The translations under genes were made by a program, and so were the position numbers. From an uncultured Christensenella sp. (GTDB taxonomy: Bacteria > Bacillota > Clostridia > Christensenellales > Borkfalkiaceae), in assembly GCA_910579585.1 (NCBI GenBank), contig CAJTVA010000002.1:25881-89880 (forward strand): a stretch of 64,000 nt of DNA, given 5' to 3'. Under the pieces are notes generated by a model, which was not told the origin of the DNA, ran no database searches, and saw only the letters and a list, made by a program, of their open reading frames with translations. Below are positions 8,503 through 15,771 of the stretch, one piece after another (the stretch's first letter is position 1; every line of letters begins with the position of its first letter).

Positions 8503-9487
8503 TGGTATAGAAGAAATTATCGGCAACTTCCGCGGCAAAATCGGGGTTTACCGCTTTGAGTTTTGTGAGAAAGGTTTTTACTTCCGCCTTGCAGTCCGCC
8601 GCCGCCGTGAAATTGACTGCGCAGTTGGCTATTACGCTCTTTGAAAGGTTGTTGAAAGCGGGCGCGGTGTTTTCGGGGTCGGGATAATGCGACCTGATTG
8701 CGTTTAAAATGGTTTCCGACGTGACCTCGTCCTTTAAAAGCCACTGCGAGCTTGCCGCAACAGCCGCAATAAAATCGGAAATAAATTCGGGGTCGCTCTC
8801 AATAAGGCTGTTTTTTGCAACCAGCACCGCTTGGGGATAACCGTTCGCACCGCCGTAAAGCTCCTGTAAACTGCCCGCAAGTTTCAAGCTGAGGTTTGCG
8901 TTGCCCAGCCTCGTGCTTGCCGACGGTTCGGGAATAACGAAATAGTCGAAATCCGACCCGACGCCTGTCACTTCGGTAGGCTGAACGGCTTGCAAGTCAA
9001 CGCTTTCGGTTACGCTGTATTTGCTTAAAATCACTTTGGTTATAGCGCCGGGGAATTTAGCCATCTGCACTACGCCCAATTTTTTACCTGAAATTTCTTC
9101 CGCGAAGTTGTCCGCCGTGAGCACGGCTTTATCGGTTGCGGAAACGATATAAAGATTGCCGTGAGTGACGGCGCCGAGCATTTTGTACTTTGCGCCGTTG
9201 CCCAAAAGCTTGCTTGCGTCGTTGACGGGCAAAACGCATAAATCTGCGTTCTTGCTCATATCGTCATACGTTACGTTGGAAGTTATACCGTCCGCGTCCA
9301 CGACGTTGTAATCGACATCTTTGCCGAATTGCATATCTTCCGCCATAAGCTGTGCAATCGCAAGCGCGGGCGCACCGTCGGGAACGTAAACTTGTATGCT
9401 TCCCCCGCCGTTGCCGCAAGCAGTGAACCCAAGCGCCGACGCGCAGACGATTAGCACGCCGAAAAGCGCGGTTAAAAATTTTTTCAT
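8495..9487 (-). CDS. ABC importer substrate-binding lipoprotein (NMT1/THI5-like fold)
   Basis: 330 residues. Signal peptide ending in a lipobox FTAC with lipidated Cys24. The mature part begins with a beta strand and YVPDGAPALAIAQLMAED, as in NitT/TauT and NMT1/THI5 type binding proteins; YVIPEPSAS near the middle is also typical (DYFVIPEPSAS here). An AGGAG lies 6-7 nt before the ATG. Ligand unknown: the family covers thiamin pyrimidines, sulfonates and others. It follows the TM1266-type gene by 43 nt and probably shares its leader RNA. Confidence 0.88.
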   Translation of the reverse strand: MKKFLTALFGVLIVCASALGFTACGNGGGSIQVYVPDGAPALAIAQLMAEDMQFGKDVDYNVVDADGITSNVTYDDMSKNADLCVLPVNDASKLLGNGAKYKMLGAVTHGNLYIVSATDKAVLTADNFAEEISGKKLGVVQMAKFPGAITKVILSKYSVTESVDLQAVQPTEVTGVGSDFDYFVIPEPSASTRLGNANLSLKLAGSLQELYGGANGYPQAVLVAKNSLIESDPEFISDFIAAVAASSQWLLKDEVTSETILNAIRSHYPDPENTAPAFNNLSKSVIANCAVNFTAAADCKAEVKTFLTKLKAVNPDFAAEVADNFFYTNA

Positions 9488-9530
9488 AAATATCTCCTTT
9501 CGGTATCAGGTTTGACCTTCTACCTCAAAA

Positions 9531-9779
9531 TTATTGACGGTGCATAAGGGTTTTAGCCGTCACTCCGCCGAGCATACCCAGCTTGCCCGTGAGTTTATTT
9601 ATAACCTCGGTCGGGGCGTCGATAGCGACGCATATGACGGAAACCCCCTTTTCTTTGTAAGGTATTCCCATTCTGCCGAGAACGAATTCCCCGAACTCGG
9701 ACAAAAGCGCGTTGACTTGGGGGCTCTGCTCCCTGTTTTCGACGATTATACTGACTACCGCGAGTCGGTTTTCGGACAT
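9531..9779 (-). CDS. TM1266-family putative regulator (ACT/NikR-C-like small protein)
   Basis: 82 residues. The sequence MSENRLAVVSIIVENREQ and the closing GKLGMLGGVTAKTLMHRQ match the TM1266 family, annotated as putative regulator of the iron-only hydrogenase system and folded like an ACT or NikR C-terminal ligand-binding domain. There is no DNA-binding domain. Here it leads an ABC importer instead of hydE/F/G genes, so a ligand-sensing role tied to the imported compound is possible (inference). The Shine-Dalgarno AAGGAGGG lies inside a terminator hairpin (see 9780-9885). Confidence 0.85.
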   Translation of the reverse strand: MSENRLAVVSIIVENREQSPQVNALLSEFGEFVLGRMGIPYKEKGVSVICVAIDAPTEVINKLTGKLGMLGGVTAKTLMHRQ

Positions 9780-9885
9780 AAAAAAACCCTCCTTGAAGAG
9801 GGTAACGCAAGGCGGGCGTACGCTACGTACGCCTTATTTTGCCTTTACCCTCAGAAATTCTTTGCGTTCAGGTGATTTTATTTTA
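9780..9885 (-). promoter_or_regulatory. Leader RNA with alternative folds (riboswitch-like), class not recognised
   Basis: Read on the minus strand. A hairpin CCCTC/GAGGG followed by seven T residues (9780-9803) is a terminator and also contains the AAGGAGGG ribosome binding site (9787-9794). Upstream GAGGGTAA (9845-9852) can pair with TTACCCTC (9798-9805) and disrupt that hairpin. A competing stem AACGCAA (9862-9868) with TTGCGTT (9804-9810) shares bases with the second pairing. A perfect 8-bp hairpin GGCGTACG/CGTACGCC (9815-9833) sits between. This arrangement is typical of riboswitches, but I do not recognise the TPP, THF, Moco, c-di-GMP or other consensus. Confidence 0.6.
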
Positions 9886-9908
9886 ACACGCCGAAAATTT
9901 TTTTACAA
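9880..9908 (-). promoter_or_regulatory. Promoter of the TM1266/ABC importer operon
   Basis: On the minus strand TTGTAA (9903-9908), 17-bp spacer, TAAAAT (9880-9885). It would start the leader RNA near 9873, about 95 nt before the ATG. Confidence 0.55.
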
Positions 9909-9948
9909 GCAAATGAATAAGCAAGATTTTTATAAACATACTTAGGAT

Positions 9949-10356
9949 ATGAAAAAGGCTTTATTTTTATTGGTATCCTTACTTTCGATAAGCAGTCTTA
10001 CAGTATTTGCGGGCTGTAACCAAAACGGCGACGGCAGTGCAAGCGCGAAAGGCAACGTTACCAGGTTGGTCGCACAAGACGACGGAGCGGAAGCGCCCGA
10101 CGACGGCAACGGCGAAAACGACGGCGCAAACGGTAGCAACTGCGGCGACGGTGACGTATGCCCCGACAAAAACTGCAAAAAAGGTATGCCCAAGGTCAGG
10201 TTCGGGCACAAGCACGGCAGACCAGCCGAAAAACAGACCGAAGCCGAAACGAAGGAAGCCGCAAGGTACGGCGAGCACCGCGGCGAACGCGGGCGCCGTC
10301 ACAAAAGACCCAGACCCGCTCCCCCTGCGGACGGCAACGGCGAAAACGGCAATTAA
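9949..10356 (+). CDS. Small lipoprotein, low-complexity Asp/Gly/Asn and Arg-rich
   Basis: 135 residues. Signal peptide with lipobox VFAGC (Cys23). The mature chain has an acidic Gly/Asp/Asn-rich part (DDGAEAPDDGNGENDGANG), a short Cys pair (CGDGDVCPDKNCKK) and a basic C-terminal half (RYGEHRGERGRRHKRPRP). No known domain. It faces away from the ABC importer operon and ends in a strong terminator. Function unknown; an extracellular metal- or polymer-binding role would be a guess. Confidence 0.65.
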   Translation: MKKALFLLVSLLSISSLTVFAGCNQNGDGSASAKGNVTRLVAQDDGAEAPDDGNGENDGANGSNCGDGDVCPDKNCKKGMPKVRFGHKHGRPAEKQTEAETKEAARYGEHRGERGRRHKRPRPAPPADGNGENGN

Positions 10357-10366
10357 AAAATTTCAA

Positions 10367-10395
10367 GACGTTCCCCGCTAATCGGGAACGTCTTT
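10367..10395 (+). terminator. Intrinsic terminator after the lipoprotein gene
   Basis: Stem GACGTTCCC/GGGAACGTC with an 8-nt loop (10367-10392) followed by TTT. Confidence 0.8.
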
Positions 10396-10405
10396 GTAAT
10401 TTGAG

Positions 10406-10434
10406 TTGATTTTTTCCGCTGCGGCGGTTATAAT
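10406..10434 (+). promoter_or_regulatory. Promoter giving a probably leaderless mRNA
   Basis: TTGATT (10406-10411), 17-bp spacer, TATAAT (10429-10434). The ATG of the next gene begins 7 nt after the -10 box and has no Shine-Dalgarno. Confidence 0.75.
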
Positions 10435-10441
10435 AGTTTAT

Positions 10442-10918
10442 ATGAAAATTTACAAATACAGATTTACCAAGGTTATGACCGCGTTCATATGGGCAGGAAT
10501 GGTTCTTGCTTTGGCAGCGTTTGCAATGAATACCTACTTCGTTATCACGGAAAACATAGAGTCTGCGGCGAACGCGTTCTATCCTATATTGAGATATACG
10601 CTGATGTATCTCGTTTCGACGGTGACGTTCGTGTTGCTTTTGTGCGTATTGCTCTCCTCGTATTACTCGATTTCGGGCACGACGTTCAAAACCAGCTTCG
10701 GCGTAATAAAAAGCAAATACGATATTTCGAAGATTGAAAGCGTCGTCCTCGACCGAAAGACGAACAAACTCAGTATCTACTTCGGCGAAACGGATTTTAT
10801 AGTCGTAGTAGTAAAAGAAGACTGGTACGAACAGTTCATCGACGACCTTTTGCAGGCTAACCCGAATATCGAATATACCATCGCCTCCAAAGAAAACGAC
10901 GTTGACGAGAAAAAATAA
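10442..10918 (+). CDS. Membrane protein with two TM helices and a PH-like C-terminal domain
   Basis: 158 residues from ATG 10442. Two hydrophobic helices (about 12-36 and 51-73) are followed by a beta-rich region SISGTTFKTSFGVIKSKYDISKIESVVLDRKTNKLSIYF that resembles bacterial PH-like domains (a short strand, then conserved I..I..V). Such proteins are membrane associated and uncharacterised. A start further upstream (10406) overlaps the promoter and is unlikely. Ends just before a bidirectional terminator shared with plsY. Confidence 0.65.
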   Translation: MKIYKYRFTKVMTAFIWAGMVLALAAFAMNTYFVITENIESAANAFYPILRYTLMYLVSTVTFVLLLCVLLSSYYSISGTTFKTSFGVIKSKYDISKIESVVLDRKTNKLSIYFGETDFIVVVVKEDWYEQFIDDLLQANPNIEYTIASKENDVDEKK

Positions 10919-10926
10919 ATATTTTA

Positions 10927-10953
10927 AAAGCCCGCCGTCGGCGGGCTTTTTTC
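10927..10953. terminator. Bidirectional terminator between convergent genes
   Basis: Palindrome AGCCCGCC-GTC-GGCGGGCT (10929-10947) flanked by A and T tracts, serving the plus-strand gene at 10442 and plsY on the minus strand. Confidence 0.85.
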
Positions 10954-11668
10954 AATTCTTCTTTTTGGTTTTTATGACGACCGTTCTGTGCTCTTCGCCC
11001 GCCACGAGTTTAACGATGTTTTTGCGGTGCGCGAACCAAGTAAGAAAGTTGATAACCAGCAGAATAAACAGCAGAACCATAACCCACGGGCTTGTAATTT
11101 CGCTTTCGTATCTTACAACGAATATTGCCGCCTGCCAGATAGTCAGCCCCGAAACACCCATAAGCGAAGCCATACTTCCCCATTGGCTGAGCCCGATATA
11201 CGCAAAAAGAAATACGAAAAACGCAAGTACGATAAACGCGTACCACCACTGCTCGCAAGGAAGCGCAAACAGAAACAGTCCCAAAGTCGCAGCAATTCCC
11301 TTTCCGCCCTTAAACTTCATAGTGACGGGGAAGATGTGACCTATAATCACGAACACCCCGCAAAAATAACGGATAAAGTCGGATACGAAAATATCCGTGC
11401 CCGCAAAGATATATTCCCTGAAAATGAACCAGCCGATAAGCGCGGGCAACCCGCCCTTCACCGCGTCGCAGGTGAAATTTATTATACCTATTTTCAACCC
11501 GAAAGTACGGGTCATATTCATAGAGCCTGGGTTGCCGCCGTTCGCGCGTATGTCCTTTTTCTTGAAATGAGATATAAGTACGGCGAAGTTGAAACAGCCG
11601 ATAAAATAACAGACTACCGCGCAGAGAACAAGCCAATACCAACATTCGGCAAAAGCGATTTCCGTCAT
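10952..11668 (-). CDS. plsY: Acyl-phosphate glycerol-3-phosphate acyltransferase PlsY
   Basis: 238 residues, multi-pass membrane protein that makes lysophosphatidate from acyl-phosphate and glycerol-3-phosphate. Conserved segments are DIRANGGNPGSMNMTRTFG, the lysine-rich DAVKGGLPAL and FKGGKGIAATLG. A good AGGAGG precedes the ATG. It follows der, a gene order common in Clostridia. Confidence 0.93.
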   Translation of the reverse strand: MTEIAFAECWYWLVLCAVVCYFIGCFNFAVLISHFKKKDIRANGGNPGSMNMTRTFGLKIGIINFTCDAVKGGLPALIGWFIFREYIFAGTDIFVSDFIRYFCGVFVIIGHIFPVTMKFKGGKGIAATLGLFLFALPCEQWWYAFIVLAFFVFLFAYIGLSQWGSMASLMGVSGLTIWQAAIFVVRYESEITSPWVMVLLFILLVINFLTWFAHRKNIVKLVAGEEHRTVVIKTKKKN

Positions 11669-11699
11669 TTTAACTTTTAACCTCCTTTTATACGTTATC

Positions 11700-11815
11700 T
11701 AAAACACAGAGAAGCAAGCAAGACAAGGCGCGCGCGGAAAACCCGAAGGAGTTTACTAATAGTAAATGACTGAGGGTTGCCACAGCGCAACGCCGTATTG
11801 CGCCGCTTATATGCG
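11700..11815. repeat. Intergenic repeat copy 1
   Basis: 148 nt separate der from plsY. The part from about 11720 shares an ordered set of blocks with 22612-22700: ACAAGGCGC, GAGTTTA, AGTAAAT, GCAAC and GTATTGCG. A TTTACTAATAGTAAA palindrome lies in the centre. It looks like a dispersed, structured intergenic repeat of this genome. Confidence 0.5.
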
Positions 11816-11816
11816 T

Positions 11817-13127
11817 TTATTCTTCGCTGTTTTCGCGGGGAATTATCTTAATCGGCGTACCCGAAAAATCGAAATTTTTTCTTAAAACGTTCTCTAAAAA
11901 CCGCTCGTACGAAAAGTGCATAAGGTCGCAGGAATTCACTTTCAGAACGAAAGTCGGCGGAGCCACGGCAACCTGTGAAGAAAAGTAAATTTTAAGCCTT
12001 CGCCCGTTGTATGCGGGCGGCTCGTTAGCGCGGACGGTGTCGGCGATAAGGTCGTTTAAAATACCCGTCGGAACGCGATAGCGCGAATGCGCGTAAACTT
12101 CGTCTATAATCGAAAAAATCTTTTCCGCGCGCTGACCCGTCTTTGCCGAAATGTATATCGACTTGAAATAGTCCATAAACTTCAAATCTTCTTTCAGCTT
12201 CGCGTCGAATTTGTTGATGGTGTTGGTATCCTTTTCTATAAGGTCCCACTTGTTCATAACGATAACGGACGGCTTGCCCTCTTCGTGCACGAACCCGATA
12301 ATTTTGGTATCCTGTTCGGTCAACCCCTCCGAGCTGTCCACAACCAAAAGACAGACGTCGGCGCGCCGTACCGCATCGTACGCCCTCAGACGGGAATAAT
12401 ACTCCACGTCGTCCTCGACTCTGCTCTTTTTGCGTATGCCCGCAGTGTCGATAAGCGTGTAGTTCTTGCCGCCGTACGAAAGCGGAGTATCAATCGCGTC
12501 GCGCGTGGTACCCGCGATATCGGTCACGATAGTGCGCTCGAAGCCGAGAAGCCTGTTAACAAGGCTCGACTTCCCCGCATTTGGCTTGCCGACAACCGCT
12601 ATTTTTATGCTGTCGTCCTCCTCGACGGGCGACTTTTCGAACCAACTAACCGCCTCGTCCAAAACGTCGCCTATACCCGTGCCGTGCTCGGCGGAAACCG
12701 CATAAGGCTCGCCAAGCCCCAAAGAATAAAACTCGAAAATCTTGTCTGCGGAATACTCGTCGATTTTGTTAACTACTAAAATCACGGGCTTTTTACTGCG
12801 GCGCAGCATTTCGGCAACGTCGTAGTCGGAGGTAGTCAACCCCTCGCGCCCGTCCACGAAAAAGAGAATGACCTGCGCCGTTTCGATTGCGACTTCCGCC
12901 TGTTTTTTGATTTCGCGCCACATAGTGTCCTCCGACCGCATCTCTATGCCGCCGGTATCTACCACCGTGAAAGCCTTACCCCGCCAATCGCCGTCGGCGT
13001 AGAGCCTGTCGCGCGTGACGCCGGGTTTGTCCTCGGTTATTGAAAGTTTTTTGCCGACTACCTTGTTAAAGAACGTGCTTTTACCGACGTTCGGTCTGCC
13101 GACTATCGCAATTAACGGTTTAGCCAT
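11817..13127 (-). CDS. der: Ribosome-associated GTPase Der (EngA)
   Basis: 436 residues with two tandem G domains (P-loops GRPNVGKST near the start and GKPNAGKSS near residue 180; NKIDE and NKWD as G4 motifs) and the KH-like C-terminal domain, ending KIIPRENSEE. Essential for 50S subunit assembly. There is no Shine-Dalgarno; the promoter -10 box ends 9 nt before the ATG, so the mRNA is probably leaderless or nearly so. Confidence 0.97.
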   Translation of the reverse strand: MAKPLIAIVGRPNVGKSTFFNKVVGKKLSITEDKPGVTRDRLYADGDWRGKAFTVVDTGGIEMRSEDTMWREIKKQAEVAIETAQVILFFVDGREGLTTSDYDVAEMLRRSKKPVILVVNKIDEYSADKIFEFYSLGLGEPYAVSAEHGTGIGDVLDEAVSWFEKSPVEEDDSIKIAVVGKPNAGKSSLVNRLLGFERTIVTDIAGTTRDAIDTPLSYGGKNYTLIDTAGIRKKSRVEDDVEYYSRLRAYDAVRRADVCLLVVDSSEGLTEQDTKIIGFVHEEGKPSVIVMNKWDLIEKDTNTINKFDAKLKEDLKFMDYFKSIYISAKTGQRAEKIFSIIDEVYAHSRYRVPTGILNDLIADTVRANEPPAYNGRRLKIYFSSQVAVAPPTFVLKVNSCDLMHFSYERFLENVLRKNFDFSGTPIKIIPRENSEE

Positions 13128-13136
13128 AATAAAACA

Positions 13137-13165
13137 ATTATATATTGCCCCGAAAAATTTGTAAA
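13137..13165 (-). promoter_or_regulatory. Promoter of der
   Basis: Minus strand TTTACA (13160-13165), 17-bp spacer, TATAAT (13137-13142), 9 nt before the der ATG. Confidence 0.7.
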
Positions 13166-13190
13166 GAAAAAACCCCGCCGAAAAGCGGGG
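13165..13190 (-). terminator. Terminator of the small membrane protein gene at 13258
   Basis: Stem CCCCGC/GCGGGG (13173-13190) followed on the minus strand by TTTTTT. Its tract touches the -35 box of the der promoter. Confidence 0.8.
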
Positions 13191-13257
13191 AAAATTCCTA
13201 ATAGGAACCGAAAATTAAGTGACACGCGCAAGATTGCGTTATAACTTAATTTAAGGT

Positions 13258-13593
13258 TTAAAGATGGAAGCCGAGGTTAATACCTACAAGCCCAAGCACG
13301 ATGAAAATAACCGCTACCCAGAAGAAAGCTTTTACAACCGCGCTTTTACCGCGAGTGAAGTAATATGCGGGGATAACCGCCGCAACCAGAAGCGCGATTT
13401 GGGAAATGGTGCTGAACGCGCCCGTGACCGTTCCCGCCCAACTGATTTTTACTCCGCAATACGAAAGAAGCCCGAAGATGAAAGCCAAAATCGCAGCGAC
13501 AGCCGCAACCGCCAAAGCAACGTACGCGCAGAACTTGACTATATCCCAGGTAGAATACTGCTTGTTGCCGCTATTTCTGTTTTTCTTCGCCAT
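13258..13593 (-). CDS. Small three-helix membrane protein, unknown
   Basis: 111 residues. A hydrophilic basic N-terminus (MAKKNRNSGNKQYSTWDIVK) precedes three or four hydrophobic segments (about 22-45, 56-78, 87-108). AGGAG lies before the ATG and a terminator after the stop, so it is a single-gene unit between rluD and der. I do not recognise a family. Confidence 0.65.
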   Translation of the reverse strand: MAKKNRNSGNKQYSTWDIVKFCAYVALAVAAVAAILAFIFGLLSYCGVKISWAGTVTGAFSTISQIALLVAAVIPAYYFTRGKSAVVKAFFWVAVIFIVLGLVGINLGFHL

Positions 13594-13677
13594 ATTAATA
13601 TTCTCCTTAAAAATTTATTACGAATGAAATTATATCAACTTATTCTTTCATTTGCAAGCCAATAAAGAACTTTTTAA

Positions 13678-14589
13678 TCAAATTTCTTCGAGTTTGTTCA
13701 AAACCTTAACGAAATAATCGGGCAAGGGTGCCTCGAACGTCATTTCCTTCCCCGTTTTCGGGTGAGTAAGCCGTAGCCGCCAAGCGTGTAGAAGCTGACC
13801 GTTCAGGTTGAATTTCTGCTTTTTTACTCCGTAAACGGGGTCGCCGACGACGGGGTGCGAAAGGTGCTTTGCGTGAACGCGTATCTGGTGCGTCCTGCCC
13901 GTCCTCAAATCGAAACGGCAGAGCGTAAACCCCTCTTTAAACCTCTTTAAAACTGTAAAGTCGGTTATTGCAAGCTTCCCCTTTTCGGGCGGCACGACAG
14001 CCATTTTTACCCTGTCGCGCGGGTCGCGGCCTATGTAGGTGGTGACGGTGCCGCTATCCTCTTTCATTACTCCTTCCAAAAGTGCGAGGTACGTCCTTTT
14101 GCACGACTTTTCTTCAATCTGCTTCGAAAGCCCGAGATGCGCCGCGTCGTTTTTCGCGACGACTAAAAGCCCCGAGGTGTCCTTATCTATTCTATGCACT
14201 ATTCCGGGTCGGATAACTCCGTTTATGCCGCTTAAACTGTCAAGCTTAAATAAAAGCGCGTTGACGAGCGTGCCCTCGAAGTTGCCGTTTCCTATATGCA
14301 CAGTCATACCCTGCGGCTTGTTGACGACGGCGATATCCGCGTCCTCGTAAACTATTTCAATGGGAATTTCTTCGGGCTTTGCGGCGTACTCCACGGCTTC
14401 GGGAAGCGTGACTTCGGCTTCGGCGCCGATGCTCACGGGCGATGACGGCTTAACGGGCTTGCCGTTAATTAAAACTCCGCCATCGAAAAGCCTTTTTACG
14501 GCGGAGCGGGTGTAGCCCTCTAAATTTTCACTTAAAAATATATCTGCGCGGGTATAATCTGCCCGCGCGGTTAATCTTACTTTATTCAT
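13678..14589 (-). CDS. RluA/RluD-family 23S rRNA pseudouridine synthase
   Basis: 303 residues: N-terminal S4 RNA-binding domain (SAVKRLFDGGVLINGKPVK), then the catalytic domain with HRIDKDTSGLLVVAK around residue 135 (catalytic Asp135) and RTGRTHQIRVH. Likely isomerises uridines in 23S rRNA. Starts 8 nt inside the end of lspA, the normal lspA-rluD order in Firmicutes. Confidence 0.94.
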   Translation of the reverse strand: MNKVRLTARADYTRADIFLSENLEGYTRSAVKRLFDGGVLINGKPVKPSSPVSIGAEAEVTLPEAVEYAAKPEEIPIEIVYEDADIAVVNKPQGMTVHIGNGNFEGTLVNALLFKLDSLSGINGVIRPGIVHRIDKDTSGLLVVAKNDAAHLGLSKQIEEKSCKRTYLALLEGVMKEDSGTVTTYIGRDPRDRVKMAVVPPEKGKLAITDFTVLKRFKEGFTLCRFDLRTGRTHQIRVHAKHLSHPVVGDPVYGVKKQKFNLNGQLLHAWRLRLTHPKTGKEMTFEAPLPDYFVKVLNKLEEI

Positions 14590-15226
14590 TCGTTTTATCT
14601 TCGTCGGGCGGAGTTTCGGTTACGGACGACTCGGGAGCAACCTCCGCTTCCGCAGCTTTTTGTTTTTCTTCCTCTTCCTTTCTTGCGGCTTGAAAAGCCT
14701 TAGCCTTTTTCGTTAGCGGAAAGACGGCGACTTCGTTTAAAAACAGCATATCGACCGCGGCGAGCACCGCGCCTATTACTATCCAGAAATCAGCGAAGTT
14801 GCAGTATGCGATTTTGCCGAACATCCAAAGCCCGAACCAGTCGCGGACGTAAAAAAACGCAATTCTGTCCACAAGGTTGCCGATAGCGCCCGCAATTACA
14901 ATCGAAAGCGCAACTTTCAGAATCGTAAAGCGGTTTGGTACGAATATGAACCCGAAAATGAGAACCAAAATAAGTATCGACGTAACCGTAATCAAAACGG
15001 GTTGACCGATATTCGGGTTTTCGTCAAGAAAGCTGAACGCGCAACCGGGGTTGCGGATGCCGCTTCTAAGTTCGATAAAGCCGGGAATTATAGTCACGTT
15101 GAACGCGGCGGGATACGCCTCTTCAAAGTGCTTCGTTAGTAAATCTGCGGCAATAAGCACGGCAATAACTACCAGTAGTATTATGCTTAACTTGCCGAAT
15201 TGCGGCTTGAGCTTCTTTTTAAACAT
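14582..15226 (-). CDS. lspA: Lipoprotein signal peptidase LspA with an acidic C-terminal extension
   Basis: 214 residues from ATG 15226. Four TM helices and the aspartyl peptidase motifs: NPGCAFSFL, GNLVDRI followed by VRDWF, and NFADFW, which hold the two catalytic Asp residues. Cleaves prolipoproteins at the lipid-modified Cys and so serves the many lipoproteins in this window. About 45 extra residues rich in Lys, Glu and Ala follow the last helix, beyond the usual 150-170 residue length. The mRNA appears leaderless: no Shine-Dalgarno and the -10 box 7 nt before the ATG. Confidence 0.94.
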   Translation of the reverse strand: MFKKKLKPQFGKLSIILLVVIAVLIAADLLTKHFEEAYPAAFNVTIIPGFIELRSGIRNPGCAFSFLDENPNIGQPVLITVTSILILVLIFGFIFVPNRFTILKVALSIVIAGAIGNLVDRIAFFYVRDWFGLWMFGKIAYCNFADFWIVIGAVLAAVDMLFLNEVAVFPLTKKAKAFQAARKEEEEKQKAAEAEVAPESSVTETPPDEDKTNE

Positions 15227-15233
15227 ATAATAT

Positions 15234-15262
15234 ATGATATTATAAATCTTGTATAAAGTCAA
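15234..15262 (-). promoter_or_regulatory. Promoter of lspA
   Basis: Minus strand TTGACT (15257-15262), 17-bp spacer, TATCAT (15234-15239); the ATG follows after 7 nt. Confidence 0.65.
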
Positions 15263-15291
15263 TTAACAACGGGTGAAAATGCGGTGGAATT

Positions 15292-15323
15292 ATAAAGAAA
15301 TACGCCGAAGCAAGTTCGGCGTA
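15292..15323 (-). terminator. Terminator of mazF
   Basis: Stem TACGCCGAA/TTCGGCGTA (15301-15323) followed on the minus strand by TTTCTTTAT. Confidence 0.75.
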
Positions 15324-15339
15324 TCGGTTATTTTGTCGG

Positions 15340-15687
15340 TTATTTTGCAAACCCGAGGCTGATTAATATAGCTTTATCCACTTTCGACATAGTCTGCTCG
15401 TTCAGCTCGCCTATACGCTCTTTTAATCTGCGCTTGTCGAGGGTCCTTATTTGTTCTAGCAATATTACCGAGTCCCTTACAAGCCCGTAGGCGGACGAGG
15501 GCAATTCTATATGGGTGGGAAGCTTCGCCTTGTTTATTTTACTTGTCACCGCCGCGGCAATTACCGTGGGGGAGTATTTGTTGCCCACGTCGTTCTGAAC
15601 CACGAGAACGGGTCTTATTCCTCCCTGCTCACTGCCAACCACGGGCGATAAATCTGCATAGTACAGTTCTCCGCGCTTAATCGTCAT
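15340..15687 (-). CDS. mazF: MazF/PemK-family endoribonuclease toxin, no adjacent antitoxin
   Basis: 115 residues. [31 protein letters not shown] is the classic MazF start (seen as RGELYYADL and [16 protein letters not shown]), and [11 protein letters not shown] is the conserved C-terminal part. It resembles Bacillus NdoA, which cuts mRNA at U-rich sites. GAGAGG lies 7-8 nt before the ATG. No MazE-type gene is upstream; the previous gene is an ion antiporter. So the antitoxin is elsewhere or absent. Confidence 0.9.
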   Translation of the reverse strand: MTIKRGELYYADLSPVVGSEQGGIRPVLVVQNDVGNKYSPTVIAAAVTSKINKAKLPTHIELPSSAYGLVRDSVILLEQIRTLDKRRLKERIGELNEQTMSKVDKAILISLGFAK

Positions 15688-15771
15688 ATATTACCTCTCT
15701 ACGGCAGGGTATATTTTATTATATGTACTGCCTTACCATTATTGTTGACGGAAAGGCGCGGTTTTATACGT

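Noticed and set aside
9780..9885. TPP riboswitch for the NMT1/THI5-like importer
   Set aside because: ACCTGA and CTGAG fragments occur but in the wrong order and without the CTGAGA...ACCCTT...GGATAATGCCAGCG framework.
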